A DNA stretch of 62,000 nt. Source: Branchiostoma floridae. Lineage: Eukaryota > Chordata > Leptocardii > Amphioxiformes > Branchiostomatidae. This document shows, one piece after another, positions 51,401 through 54,399 of the stretch. Within the stretch, counting starts at the first letter, position 1. Each line of letters opens with the position of its first letter. Under the pieces are notes generated by a model. It was given only the letters and a program-made list of their open reading frames with translations. It had not been told where the DNA came from and did not search any database. A program made the translations under genes and the position numbers. The stretch is from the NCBI RefSeq assembly GCF_000003815.2, contig NC_049982.1:18006246-18068245 (forward strand). Direction: 5' to 3'.

Positions 51401-54399
51401 TACGGTTTTCTTTATGTCTCGCGGCATATCAAGCGGCTTATTCAAGCCTAAACTGTACTTGGACAGTAGGTTAGTCCCTTTCCATCAACATTCGACTCAT
51501 GTATTAAGAAAGTAATTGACACCTATATAATAACTACCCCCTGATTTGCATAAATTCCAGGCTGCCATAAGCGTCCCTCTATTGTAACTTAAACTCACTA
51601 TGGTTAGACCTTGGTTTTGACAAGGACGTTATGAGAAACTTTGTTGTATCATTCGGTATGTCATTATTTCTTGCCATGTGAAAGAAATTCACATTCCAGA
51701 AAACGATAGATAGGAAACTGTGTCGAAACAGAGTACATGTATTATAACCCAAACAACTTCTGTATAGTCTACTCCTCTTTACACAATGATAAAATAAAAT
51801 GACTTCTATTAAAGCAAGGAGCTTTCATCAGCTGTTGATGAAAGCTCCTTGTTCTAAGTGAGAAGTGAACAATATTGACATATGGCACAAGACTTTTAGT
51901 ATCTTGTGCCTAAGTCAAAATCTAGCAACAATATCAAGACGGGCTCCTGGTTTATCAAGAGCATTGACGACGATGCCGTGGACGATCCTTGATACTTGTC
52001 TTGCACGTTATGATGCGTAGGAAGCGGTGTTGTTGGGAAGCCACACGCAACAGCGAGAGCAGTTGTTTGAAGGGACCAGCAGACCGAGAGGGAACGGCAG
52101 GCGCCACACCCGGTACCACACAGCCCTACCTGTTCTGCACACCTGTCCTTCCCAGCCCACGTCACACGTGCGCACGTTCGGCTGCCATATGTTCACATGA
52201 ATGACAACGCTATGTTACCTACCCTGTTCACATGTTTCCCCCTGGTATCCTTCATCGCACAAGCAGGTGTTAGGGCCGGAGCACGAGCCGTGAACGCAGG
52301 TCTGCGTACACATGTCTAGGGGCGGGATAGGGGCAAAGAAGGAGGGAGAGAGAAGCGGCAATTGCAAGTTAGTCAAGCTCGCAGATTAGGAATACGGTAT
52401 TGTGCCCTTTAAAGCGAAAAGTTTATGTAATGAAGCACAAATAAGATAACGGCGTTAGAATTCAGCAAACCACAGGCAAGACATGGCGATGAGACAGGTA
52501 AACAAAGTCAAATAATATTGACATTAAGTAGCGTCTGTCTTAAATGTTAATTATGCCATTTATAACAGGAATGCCTCTGAACATATATGGCCGTTAACTA
52601 TATACTCAAGTCATATGTCAACAATGTAGTTGACTTCATATAGATGTCGACTACGTAGTTGGTTTAACATTGTTAAGAGTCAAAAATGCAGAAACCAAAT
52701 GGCAGCAAAGGCAATGTCAGACATTGACAGTTCAATGTAGGTACCCAGGAACAAAACAAAACGGACACGTTGTTTGAGGAGTGTCAATACGGCGGGGTTT
52801 GGTTTCAAAGCCGTGGGACAAAATGGCACCCTATACATAGTGAGTGGTATTGTTTCTCGCCAACTGATTTATATTTGGAGTTTCCGCCGCGTTGAAATGT
52901 CCAGTGTTCCATGCGGTGTCAATGTACGATGAAATGTCACCAGACTCACCACAATGCTAGGCACGGGCGCGTGCATCTTTATTGTATTCGTTAAAAAATG
53001 AATGCTGAACACTGCTTTGTGAAAATATTCAAAATATTGCTCCTGTGGTATAAGATGATTTTCCCTTCTAATTTTATGTACTAAATATCTGCTATATTAG
53101 TAGTGTGGATTTCTAAAAACGTTATCTTCTATTTTCTGTGTGTTCACAATTATTGTAAAACAGCAGAGGAGAATGTGATAGGGAAACTCACGGTCTGTGC
53201 AGTATGTTCCAGTCCAGCCTGGTGCACATCTGCACACGTTCAGTCCGGTGCACACACCACCGTTCTCACAGTCCTGCTGACAGTACACTGGGGAAACACA
53301 ACACAGGCGTTAACGCTTACCTTGATGCACCCTCACTTGCCCTATTTGTAGTGTTTCATGTTGTAAACGCCATATCTACCAAGTTTCAGTTAACATTGTA
53401 TAAATTGTGTACTGGAGAATAACCATGAATTTTTTTGGAGGGGGGGGGTGTGGGGCGACTTTATATAAAGAGTTTTGTCTTGTGTAAGTTATTGGATGCT
53501 GCGTATGAGATTAGTTGATCCCACTGACCTATGGTGCCGTTGACAATCTGGATATCCTGGCTGATGCCCTGAAACTCGCTCTGGCTCTGACCCTGGCTCT
53601 GACTCTGACTTTGCTCAAGGAACTCATCTATGCTGGGTTCCGCTTGCACCTGAGCCTGAGCCTGAGAGAGGAGATCATCCAAACTGGGCTCTGCCTCGGC
53701 TTGAACCTGGGACAGCACATCCCCGGCGGTGGGTTCGGCCTCGGCCTCGGCTGTCAGGCCGCTCAGCAGGTCGGACCAGGTGCCCAGGCTGCTGCTCGGC
53801 CACGACAGGTCACGTTTGGTCCGGGATCTGGGGCGATCAGACGCAAAATATGGTTATTAGATAGTAATACAAAACACAAGACGCTGATTCTTGTTTTTCT
53901 TTACAATTACATACGATAAAGCGTTTTTTAGATCTCGATTGAAGGAAAAAGCATTTTATCTACTCCATGCTATCTCCATGCTTTCCTATAATTTACAGTT
54001 ATATATGGAACTGATGATGATGGTGATGAAGATGGATAGCCACTCCGAAGAGTAGGGCAAGTCAATATGAAACTAGAGCTCATTTGACTCTCTTAAGTCT
54101 CAAAGTTGTATGAAATATTAAGTGACTTTTGCCACATTGTATTTTGTACTCAGCTTGGTTGGGTTTGCCAGGAGCGTTACCCGTAATGATTCTCTCCAGT
54201 GTGCATGTGACTCACTTTTTATTCCCGTCCCGATCATTAATGTCCTCGGAGTGCCACAGGAGCTTCCTGGCCTCATGTGGAAGATCTTCGTTCACAGCTT
54301 TTACATCGTCAACGATCGTTTCTGGAGCTTCTCGGCGTACTCTGTGGATTTCTCTACTGCTGGCTTCCTGATTCTTGTTCACTGCAACGCCACATCCCT
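1..54399 (-). CDS. Gel-forming mucin-like gene, 38 placed exons, both ends incomplete
   Basis: Whole-gene entry; exons follow separately. The product should be a secreted, disulfide-linked, heavily O-glycosylated mucus protein. Domain order seen: RTKR furin-like site, Gln/Ser repeat region, six EGF-like domains, D1 (VWD-C8-TIL), D2, D'-D3, TIL-E, then PTS repeats with eight CysD/WxxW domains before the sequence leaves the window. All 38 exons join in phase through GT/AG introns. Family hallmarks are LCGLCG in D1, GLCGTF in D2, CGMCGNF in D3, and WSDWM cores in CysD. GLCGTF-x-x-K/N-Q-x-D-D-F in D2 is the gel-forming mucin form rather than the von Willebrand factor form (family knowledge). No signal-peptide exon was found upstream of 54399, and the C-terminal D4, VWC or cystine-knot part is not in the window. 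SCO-spondin, zonadhesin and otogelin were considered; the CysD/PTS tract argues for mucin. Confidence 0.9.
973..4185 (-). CDS. Mucin exon 38: 3.2-kb PTS exon with CysD domains
   Basis: 3,213 nt, 1,071 codons, no stop. After VRLYCCSC (end of CysD 0) it alternates Thr-rich repeats (cores [11 protein letters not shown] and TTQPTTTET) with CysD domains at 3993-3685, 3531-3232, 2754-2446, 2292-1993 and 1746-1447, and starts a sixth at 1161. Two CysD types alternate: A (C-x3-[16 protein letters not shown], 103 residues) and B (C-x3[15 protein letters not shown], 100 residues). Each has an N-E-T sequon and ends IRVKCC-x-E-x-C. Type A and B plus their PTS repeat once as a 1,239-bp tandem. About 44 residues near 1990-1860 are out of the usual frame (see findings). 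The exon ends HHQPG at a gtaagg donor; the open frame beyond 973 is intron. Confidence 0.93.
2446..3993 (-). repeat. 1,239-bp higher-order tandem repeat (CysD A-B plus PTS)
   Basis: CysD starts at 3993 and 2754 (type A) and at 3531 and 2292 (type B) are both exactly 1,239 bp apart (413 codons). Flanking PTS sequence is also near-identical. Unequal crossing-over or gene conversion is the simple explanation. Confidence 0.88.
4645..4795 (-). CDS. Mucin exon 37: middle of CysD 0
   Basis: 151 nt. Encodes [20 protein letters not shown] then [20 protein letters not shown] and CLDYE. Joins exon 38 as CLDYE-VRLYCC, matching [10 protein letters not shown] of the other CysD copies. Acceptor tttgatttcag, donor gtatat. 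Confidence 0.85.
4972..5303 (-). CDS. Mucin exon 36: PTS segment and start of CysD 0
   Basis: 332 nt. Thr/Pro-rich stretch ([15 protein letters not shown], then [17 protein letters not shown]) followed by [18 protein letters not shown], the start of a divergent CysD/WxxW domain that continues in exons 37 and 38. Acceptor aactatgtag is poor; donor gtaagg. Confidence 0.85.
5403..5457 (+). mobile_element. LINE C-terminal fragment, left piece
   Basis: Plus-strand frame reads [17 protein letters not shown], the basic region close to the C-terminus of many LINE reverse-transcriptase proteins. It continues in frame at 7232 ([19 protein letters not shown]) once the TTAA-flanked element at 5458-7231 is removed. 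Confidence 0.65.
5458..7231. mobile_element. TTAA-flanked DNA transposon, non-autonomous
   Basis: TTAA at 5454-5457 and 7232-7235 flank inverted ends: left AGCAGCGTTCCCGCCAGG and right, reverse-complemented, CTCAGCGTTCCCGCCAGG. TTAA duplications are typical of piggyBac and Kolobok superfamilies. No long open frame is present, so it is a deletion derivative or MITE-like. It carries the GGGGGAGCATGCCCCCGGAC motif near 7104. It interrupts a LINE fragment. Confidence 0.78.
7232..7495 (+). mobile_element. LINE C-terminal fragment, right piece
   Basis: Encodes [20 protein letters not shown] then a Lys/Arg/Gln-rich stretch and [10 protein letters not shown], the familiar LINE C-terminal W-x-x-LA-x-x-R-x-x-WR plus CxxC finger. 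The frame breaks just after, and the rest of the finger ([10 protein letters not shown]) is one frame away, so it is decayed. Confidence 0.7.
7858..8013 (-). CDS. Mucin exon 35: end of TIL-E, start of Thr-rich region
   Basis: 156 nt. Encodes [17 protein letters not shown] and then [20 protein letters not shown], so D3 passes straight into mucin-type Thr/Pro sequence. Acceptor ctctccccag; donor gtaattgttg is atypical but gives the phase needed by exon 36. Confidence 0.85.
8278..8426 (-). CDS. Mucin exon 34: TIL-E region after D3
   Basis: 149 nt. Encodes [20 protein letters not shown] then [16 protein letters not shown] and MEGCHPKCP. The W-x-YDPCG-x-x-CP-x-TC pattern is characteristic of the mucin/VWF segment after C8-3. 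Confidence 0.93.
8638..8794 (-). CDS. Mucin exon 33: D3 C8 domain end
   Basis: 157 nt. Encodes [20 protein letters not shown] then [16 protein letters not shown] and [11 protein letters not shown]. Acceptor ctcccactccag, donor gtaagt. Confidence 0.94.
9040..9162 (-). CDS. Mucin exon 32: D3 C8 domain start
   Basis: 123 nt. Encodes [20 protein letters not shown] then [15 protein letters not shown]. Acceptor ctcctccag, donor gtagga. CPDV after NSWK is the mucin D3 form. Confidence 0.94.
9293..9524 (-). CDS. Mucin exon 31: D3 VWD domain with CGMC
   Basis: 232 nt. Encodes [20 protein letters not shown] then [20 protein letters not shown] and [13 protein letters not shown] replaces the usual CGLC. 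D3 cysteines carry intermolecular disulfides in mucins (family knowledge). Confidence 0.94.
9962..10152 (-). CDS. Mucin exon 30: D3 VWD domain
   Basis: 191 nt. Encodes [20 protein letters not shown] then [20 protein letters not shown] and on to SEVAYTSYK. Acceptor tctccccag, donor gtatgt. Confidence 0.93.
10374..10503 (-). CDS. Mucin exon 29: D3 VWD domain start
   Basis: 130 nt. Encodes [20 protein letters not shown] then [20 protein letters not shown]. Acceptor acctgtag, donor gtacgt. Confidence 0.93.
10944..11070 (-). CDS. Mucin exon 28: D' TIL end / E' link to D3
   Basis: 127 nt. Encodes [20 protein letters not shown] then [19 protein letters not shown]. Acceptor ctcatcag, donor gtaggc. 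Standard D' to D3 transition. Confidence 0.92.
11285..11592 (-). repeat. 22-bp intronic minisatellite copying a splice donor
   Basis: About 14 copies of a 22-bp unit (plus strand CACCCACCTGACACACACTG plus AT) directly downstream of exon 27. On the minus strand each unit reads GTGTGTCAGGTGGGT, the last bases of exon 27 and its donor. Confidence 0.88.
11593..11721 (-). CDS. Mucin exon 27: D' TIL-type domain, first part
   Basis: 129 nt. Encodes [20 protein letters not shown] then [19 protein letters not shown]. Its last bases and donor (GTGTGTCAG|GTGGGT) recur many times in the next intron as a 22-bp minisatellite. Confidence 0.9.
11913..11965 (-). CDS. Mucin exon 26: short VWC-like exon before D'
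   Basis: 53 nt. Encodes [17 protein letters not shown], finishing the CICFCEDG-type link after TIL2. Acceptor cctctacag, donor gtaagt. Joins read NLI-C-FCEDG and MSS-E-YNCT. Confidence 0.87.
12386..12629 (-). CDS. Mucin exon 25: D2 TIL domain
   Basis: 244 nt. Encodes [20 protein letters not shown] then [20 protein letters not shown] and [17 protein letters not shown]. Complete TIL followed by a VWC-like start. Acceptor tcctgtgtag, donor gtgagt. Confidence 0.92.
12789..14936. mobile_element. 2.15-kb DNA transposon filling intron 24, TA-flanked
   Basis: Inverted ends CCTCTGTGAAAATTCAAGCG (left) and the matching reverse complement (right) are flanked by TA on each side. Both subterminal regions are packed with CGTCCG/CGGACG-type repeats in both orientations, as transposase-binding arrays are. 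No transposase frame is recognised; the open frames inside are by-products of the GC-rich repeats. Outside it the intron would be about 300 bp. Confidence 0.8.
15077..15292 (-). CDS. Mucin exon 24: D2 C8 domain
   Basis: 216 nt. Encodes [19 protein letters not shown], then [20 protein letters not shown] and [13 protein letters not shown]. Full C8 ending. Acceptor cttttcag, donor gtatgt. The intron on its 3' side carries a 2.1-kb DNA transposon. Confidence 0.92.
15509..15716 (-). CDS. Mucin exon 23: D2 VWD end / C8 start
   Basis: 208 nt. Encodes [20 protein letters not shown] then [22 protein letters not shown]-x-x-KQ-x-DDF with a single cysteine is typical of gel-forming mucin D2. Acceptor tctcacttaag, donor gtgagc. 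Confidence 0.93.
16982..17250. repeat. Dispersed repeat copy 1
   Basis: From TGGCTCTGTAGGTCGCCCCA to GTTAGCGAGCGGAGAAAA this stretch matches 20634-20760 almost base for base. Copy 1 contains the 109-bp palindromic element at 17098-17206; copy 2 does not. Confidence 0.75.
17098..17206. mobile_element. 109-bp palindromic MITE with TA duplication
   Basis: GCCTGAGTATCATCCTCCGT and so on to a near-perfect inverted copy ending CTCAGGC; arms about 50 nt. TA lies on each side. The related repeat at 20730-20760 reads straight through (CGTAGAAAATC), showing the empty site. Tc1/mariner-type MITE is likely. Confidence 0.82.
19325..19440. repeat. Partial element with CTCTCCAAGCAGAGG end
   Basis: Begins TACTCTCCAAGCAGAGG and shares the following GGCTCCGG and CTTTCTAT-TTGTAC words and a CTTTATGTCTC-like stretch with 51291-51440. 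Only one end is seen. Confidence 0.5.
19575..20480. repeat. Dispersed repeat, related to 32255-32960
   Basis: Shared words include CTCGCCCATGCTTGCA, CACGCTTCCGACTGTTTTTC and repeated AATCCGATT/TGTTCACATG. Function unknown; no convincing protein frame. It looks like an internal or truncated copy of the element at 31817-33000. Confidence 0.65.
20084..20165 (-). repeat. tRNA-like SINE fragment or tRNA pseudogene
   Basis: The minus strand reads GTTGGATTTGTAATCC (anticodon-arm-like) and then AAGTTCGATCCCCG (B-box/T-arm-like), with a degenerate D-arm upstream. Arms are imperfect and the 3' end is not tRNA-like, so a SINE head or decayed tRNA is more likely than a working gene. Confidence 0.35.
20590..20830. 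repeat. Direct repeats around dispersed repeat copy 2
   Basis: TTTACCCAGATGTTCTGAG followed by TTCGAATCCG and TTTTTACTAATG occurs at 20590-20631 and again at 20789-20830. The dispersed repeat (20634-20760) and a piece of the AATCC-rich repeat lie between. A local duplication or patchwork insertion. Confidence 0.7.
21520..21620. repeat. Short GCGGT-rich inverted repeat
   Basis: GTTCGCGGTGGTTTCAAATT and GCGGTGAGG face GCCACCGCGAAAACCGCG and CTACCGCGAAAGTTT. A related GTTCGCGGTGGTTTTGAGTT lies near 21095. Looks like MITE ends. Confidence 0.5.
21988..22473. mobile_element. 486-bp mariner-like MITE, TA-flanked
   Basis: Inverted ends CAGTCAAACCTGCCC and GGGCAGGTTTGACTG with TA immediately outside both. 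Internal GGTGGTCGCTGAGAA-type subterminal repeats. No transposase frame. Confidence 0.83.
23961..24573. mobile_element. About 610-bp MITE with CCCCTCACATTA ends
   Basis: TACCCCCCTCACATTA at the left faces TAATGTGAGAGGGAATA at the right. The inner right end (CGATCGATTTTCGCC) is shared with the shorter element at 27942-28165. Confidence 0.6.
24988..25552 (+). mobile_element. LINE 3' fragment ending in CATTCATTC tail
   Basis: Frame reads [20 protein letters not shown], the same region as [20 protein letters not shown] in the larger LINE at 46.8-48.8 kb. After a frameshift it gives a CX-type finger region with DECHF. The end CATTCATTCATTC is a short microsatellite tail of the kind CR1/L2-like LINEs use. 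Confidence 0.7.
26600..27404 (-). mobile_element. LINE C-terminal fragment, frameshifted
   Basis: Three successive minus-strand frames: [20 protein letters not shown], then [16 protein letters not shown], then [20 protein letters not shown]. This is the post-RT region and Zn-binding tail of the same LINE group as 46.8-48.8 kb. It is 5'-truncated, with at least two frame breaks. Confidence 0.75.
27450..27830. repeat. About 146-bp tandem repeat, 2.6 copies
   Basis: CGAAAACTTTTTTCAGTTCT recurs at 27451, 27597 and (variant) 27741. Each unit contains ACCGCCCGTTGCCATAACCC and CTCCTAAATCTAGAA. Confidence 0.85.
27942..28165. mobile_element. 224-bp MITE with TACCCCTGT ends
   Basis: TACCCCTGTAACATT at the left faces AATGTGACAGGGGTA at the right. 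Same family as 23961-24573. Confidence 0.65.
28166..30848. other. Intron interior, no gene assigned
   Basis: The longest frame (28819-28292, minus, 175 codons) has no recognisable motif. GTAACGTTTGTTAC recurs at about 28682, 28849 and 29031. A GCCGCCATGG start context at 30094 and a GTAAGC at 30270 are noted in the findings. Confidence 0.4.
30849..31015. mobile_element. 167-bp MITE of the CTCCAAGCAGA family
   Basis: TAATCTCCAAGCAGATGTT at the left; right end reverse-complements to TAATGTGCAAGCAGATGTTG. Sister copies at 34712-34842 and 56423-56570. Confidence 0.7.
31817..33000. mobile_element. 1.18-kb TIR element, TGTTCACATG ends
   Basis: Left CCCTGTTCACATG followed by GCAAGTGAGTTAAACAAGG and AATCCGATT; right reverse-complements to CCCCGTTCACATGGG, GCAAGTGAGTTAAACGAGG and AATCCGATT. 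TIR about 50 bp. No clear target duplication and no transposase frame. CCTCCCGAGGTGG inside is palindromic. Confidence 0.75.
33463..33495. repeat. (TAA)n microsatellite
   Basis: About eleven TAA units in a row. Simple repeat within the giant intron. Confidence 0.95.
34199..34298. other. Assembly gap, 100 N
   Basis: Exactly 100 N between a G-run and an A-run, so the true gap size is probably unknown. Confidence 1.
34712..34842. mobile_element. 131-bp MITE of the CTCCAAGCAGA family
   Basis: TACTCTCCAAGCAGAGGTCG at the left and its inverse at the right; arms continue imperfectly through AGTCGAAAAAA. Nested in the 34165-35884 element. Confidence 0.78.
35885..38119. other. Intron interior, nothing recognised
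   Basis: AT-rich sequence with short frames only (longest 159 codons, minus, 36964-36485, no motif) and a partial CTCTGCTTGGAAAA element end near 37395. Confidence 0.5.
38685..38800 (-). CDS. Mucin exon 22: D2 VWD domain, before the giant intron
   Basis: 116 nt. Encodes [20 protein letters not shown] then [14 protein letters not shown]. The sentence is completed by exon 23 ([21 protein letters not shown]), 22,968 bp away, which is exactly how a VWD domain reads. Acceptor gaatgtggaag (poor pyrimidine tract), donor gtaagc. Confidence 0.9.
39088..39200 (-). CDS. Mucin exon 21: D2 VWD domain
   Basis: 113 nt. Encodes [20 protein letters not shown] then [17 protein letters not shown]. Acceptor catccacag, donor gtaggt. 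Confidence 0.9.
39481..39564. repeat. Interstitial telomere-type repeat (CCCTAA)n
   Basis: Runs of CCCTAACCCTAA with some variant units in intron 20, between exons 21 and 20. Matches the TTAGGG telomere unit used by most animals outside arthropods. Confidence 0.9.
39609..39824 (-). CDS. Mucin exon 20: D2 VWD domain start with GDPH
   Basis: 216 nt. Encodes [20 protein letters not shown] then [20 protein letters not shown]. It carries a GDPH motif; in mammalian mucins a GDPH in D4 is cut autocatalytically, and whether this one is cut is unknown. The intron on its 3' side contains a telomere-type repeat. Confidence 0.93.
40062..40238 (-). CDS. Mucin exon 19: D1 TIL end and VWC-like link
   Basis: 177 nt. 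Encodes [20 protein letters not shown] then [20 protein letters not shown]. Closes the TIL domain (CVDGC-x-CPEG) and enters the short Cys linker into D2. Acceptor cttccacag, donor gtaagt. Confidence 0.92.
40647..40710 (-). CDS. Mucin exon 18: D1 TIL domain start
   Basis: 64 nt. Encodes [20 protein letters not shown], the opening of a trypsin-inhibitor-like (TIL) domain. Acceptor ttttatag, donor gtttgt (weak but phase-correct; CPRTC-R-NPTG spans the junction). Confidence 0.88.
41037..41128 (-). CDS. Mucin exon 17: D1 C8 domain end
   Basis: 92 nt. Encodes [19 protein letters not shown] then [11 protein letters not shown]. Ends C8 (LDWR-x-x-x-LC). Acceptor gtgtacag, donor gtaagt. Confidence 0.9.
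41436..41563 (-). CDS. Mucin exon 16: D1 C8 domain
   Basis: 128 nt. Encodes [20 protein letters not shown] then [19 protein letters not shown]-x-PCH-x-VVDPxPY-x-x-CV-x-D-x-C is the C8 signature. Acceptor ctctgcag, donor gtaaga. Confidence 0.92.
42019..42146 (-). CDS. Mucin exon 15: D1 VWD end / C8 start
   Basis: 128 nt. Encodes [15 protein letters not shown] then [27 protein letters not shown] is the standard VWD end; the following cysteines begin C8. Acceptor cctcccccag, donor gtgtgt. Confidence 0.9.
42147..44432. other. Intron 14, nothing recognised
   Basis: 2.3-kb intron between D1 exons 14 and 15. It has a lone CCTCTGCTTGGAGG (43567) and a GTCTTT triplet run near 43283, and no coding frame of note. 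Confidence 0.6.
44433..44568 (-). CDS. Mucin exon 14: D1 VWD domain with CGLC
   Basis: 136 nt. Encodes [18 protein letters not shown] then [22 protein letters not shown] is the motif linked to disulfide multimerisation in VWF and mucin D1 assemblies (family knowledge). Acceptor tctttcag, donor gtaaga. Confidence 0.93.
44693..44783 (-). CDS. Mucin exon 13: D1 VWD domain
   Basis: 91 nt. Encodes [19 protein letters not shown] then [11 protein letters not shown]. Acceptor cctcccag, donor gtgggt. Continues the VWD1 sheet. Confidence 0.9.
44998..45137 (-). CDS. Mucin exon 12: D1 VWD domain
   Basis: 140 nt. Encodes [20 protein letters not shown] and on to [10 protein letters not shown]. Beta-strand core of VWD1. 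Acceptor cccaccag, donor gtaagt. Confidence 0.9.
45301..45440. repeat. 43-bp tandem repeat, about 3.3 copies
   Basis: TCTACATGTACATGTACCAG recurs at 45301, 45344 and 45387, with a partial at 45430. Each unit also contains TATAACCACAGGTCTACACA. Lies in intron 11. Confidence 0.88.
45466..45605 (-). CDS. Mucin exon 11: D1 VWD domain start
   Basis: 140 nt. Encodes [19 protein letters not shown] then [20 protein letters not shown]: the VWD opening (C-x-HYFTFDG, F-G-x-C-Y-L). Joins exon 12 as QATFQ-VFVRND. Intron 10, upstream of it, holds a LINE and a 1-kb DNA element. Confidence 0.92.
45666..46697. mobile_element. 1.03-kb TIR element with TTATAC on both sides
   Basis: Ends GAGGGTCTGCATG and CATGCAGACCCTC; TTATAC occurs immediately outside at 45660-45665 and 46698-46703, so a 6-bp target duplication is likely. 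Subterminal arrays of TTTACGCTAAATTC (left) face TACGCTTTACGTGAAA-like words (right). The middle has several copies, about 180 bp apart, of TTTTGAAATCTTGACCCTCT. Intron 10. Confidence 0.78.
46770..48800 (-). mobile_element. 5'-truncated LINE with reverse transcriptase
   Basis: A 625-codon open frame (48787-46910) shows RT motifs in order: [34 protein letters not shown], the catalytic box [11 protein letters not shown], and [12 protein letters not shown]. After the RT come [14 protein letters not shown] and a Zn-binding tail [14 protein letters not shown]. No endonuclease domain is present and the frame is lost upstream of 48787, so the copy is 5'-truncated, yet its RT frame is intact, suggesting a recent insertion. 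The tail holds AATAAA. It lies in intron 10, in the same strand as the mucin gene. CR1/L2-like is a guess. Confidence 0.88.
49010..49048 (-). CDS. Mucin exon 10: short linker to D1
   Basis: 39-nt exon encoding [12 protein letters not shown], linking the last EGF to VWD1. Acceptor ccccacag, donor gtaagt; both joins keep frame (CQY-D-LYQ and VQT-T-PAPDH). Small and without homology of its own, so it is supported only by sites and phase. Confidence 0.75.
49254..49349 (-). CDS. Mucin exon 9: EGF-like domain 6
   Basis: 96 nt. Encodes [18 protein letters not shown] then [13 protein letters not shown]. Last EGF before the VWD assemblies. Acceptor ctgcag, donor gtatgt. Confidence 0.87.
50149..50244 (-). 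CDS. Mucin exon 8: EGF-like domain 5
   Basis: 96 nt, symmetric phase 1. Encodes [18 protein letters not shown] then [11 protein letters not shown]. Acceptor ttccag; the donor is the weaker gtcagt, chosen because it gives the same length and phase as its sister exons. Confidence 0.83.
50567..50662 (-). CDS. Mucin exon 7: EGF-like domain 4
   Basis: 96 nt, symmetric phase 1. Encodes [18 protein letters not shown] then [11 protein letters not shown]. Acceptor ttctgtag, donor gtgagt-like (gtgag). Confidence 0.87.
50992..51087 (-). CDS. Mucin exon 6: EGF-like domain 3
   Basis: 96 nt, symmetric phase 1. Encodes [18 protein letters not shown] then [11 protein letters not shown]. Acceptor cctcag, donor gtgggt. 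Six cysteines in EGF spacing. Confidence 0.87.
51291..51440. repeat. Partial element with CTCTCCAAGCAGAGG end
   Basis: TACTCTCCAAGCAGAGGTAA, then GGCTCCGG, a poly-T run (51338-51358) and TTCTTTATGTCTC. Sister of 19325-19440. Confidence 0.5.
51815..51851. repeat. Perfect 16-bp-arm hairpin
   Basis: CAAGGAGCTTTCATCA, loop GCTGT, and the exact inverse. A second hairpin, GGCACAAGA...TCTTGTGCC, follows at 51884-51910. Intronic (intron 5, between exons 6 and 5). Confidence 0.8.
52130..52183 (-). pseudogene. Broken EGF exon (3' half only)
   Basis: Minus-strand frame reads [16 protein letters not shown] and is followed by a good gtaggg donor, exactly as at the ends of the other EGF exons. The first half (C-x3-C-x-NGG) is missing, and no acceptor in the required phase precedes it. 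The flanking symmetric-phase EGF exons 5 and 6 join in frame without it. Most likely an EGF exon copy that lost its 5' half. Confidence 0.6.
52223..52315 (-). CDS. Mucin exon 5: EGF-like domain 2
   Basis: 93 nt, symmetric phase 1. Encodes [17 protein letters not shown] then [11 protein letters not shown]. One residue shorter than the other EGF exons (HGSC in place of NGGVC). Donor gtaggt, acceptor ccctag. Confidence 0.85.
53192..53287 (-). CDS. Mucin exon 4: EGF-like domain 1
   Basis: 96-nt phase-1/phase-1 exon encoding [18 protein letters not shown] then [11 protein letters not shown]: six cysteines in EGF spacing with the typical NGG and GWTG turns. Donor gtgagt, acceptor ccccag. Being phase-symmetric, it can be duplicated or skipped without frame loss. 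Confidence 0.87.
53529..53827 (-). CDS. Mucin exon 3: furin-like site plus acidic Gln/Ser repeat
   Basis: 299 nt. It starts [12 protein letters not shown], so the exon junction builds an RTKR site that a furin-type convertase could cut in the secretory pathway (inference). After it come three degenerate repeats of about 20-25 residues with the core AEPS-x-D-D-L-L-S-Q, then a Gln/Ser run ([16 protein letters not shown]) and QIVNGTIV. Low complexity in sequence and base composition; no Pfam-type domain recognised. Joins EGF1 in phase. Confidence 0.75.
54216..54399 (-). CDS. Mucin exon 2 (first placed): N-terminal propeptide region
   Basis: 184 nt, entering at phase 2 nt and leaving with 2 nt. 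It encodes a charged stretch beginning [20 protein letters not shown] and ending DRDGNKK. A first RVRR dibasic-type site (HRVRREAP) sits near residue 20. Acceptor is tctcttacag, donor is gtgagt. No domain is recognised. The reading frame is supported by a perfect join to the next exon (NKK-SRTKR). An upstream exon with the signal peptide is required but was not found. Confidence 0.72.

Noticed and set aside
53515-53919. 134-codon Leu-rich plus-strand frame
   Set aside because: Antisense of the Gln/Ser/Glu repeat exon 3; the minus frame has splice sites and phase continuity.
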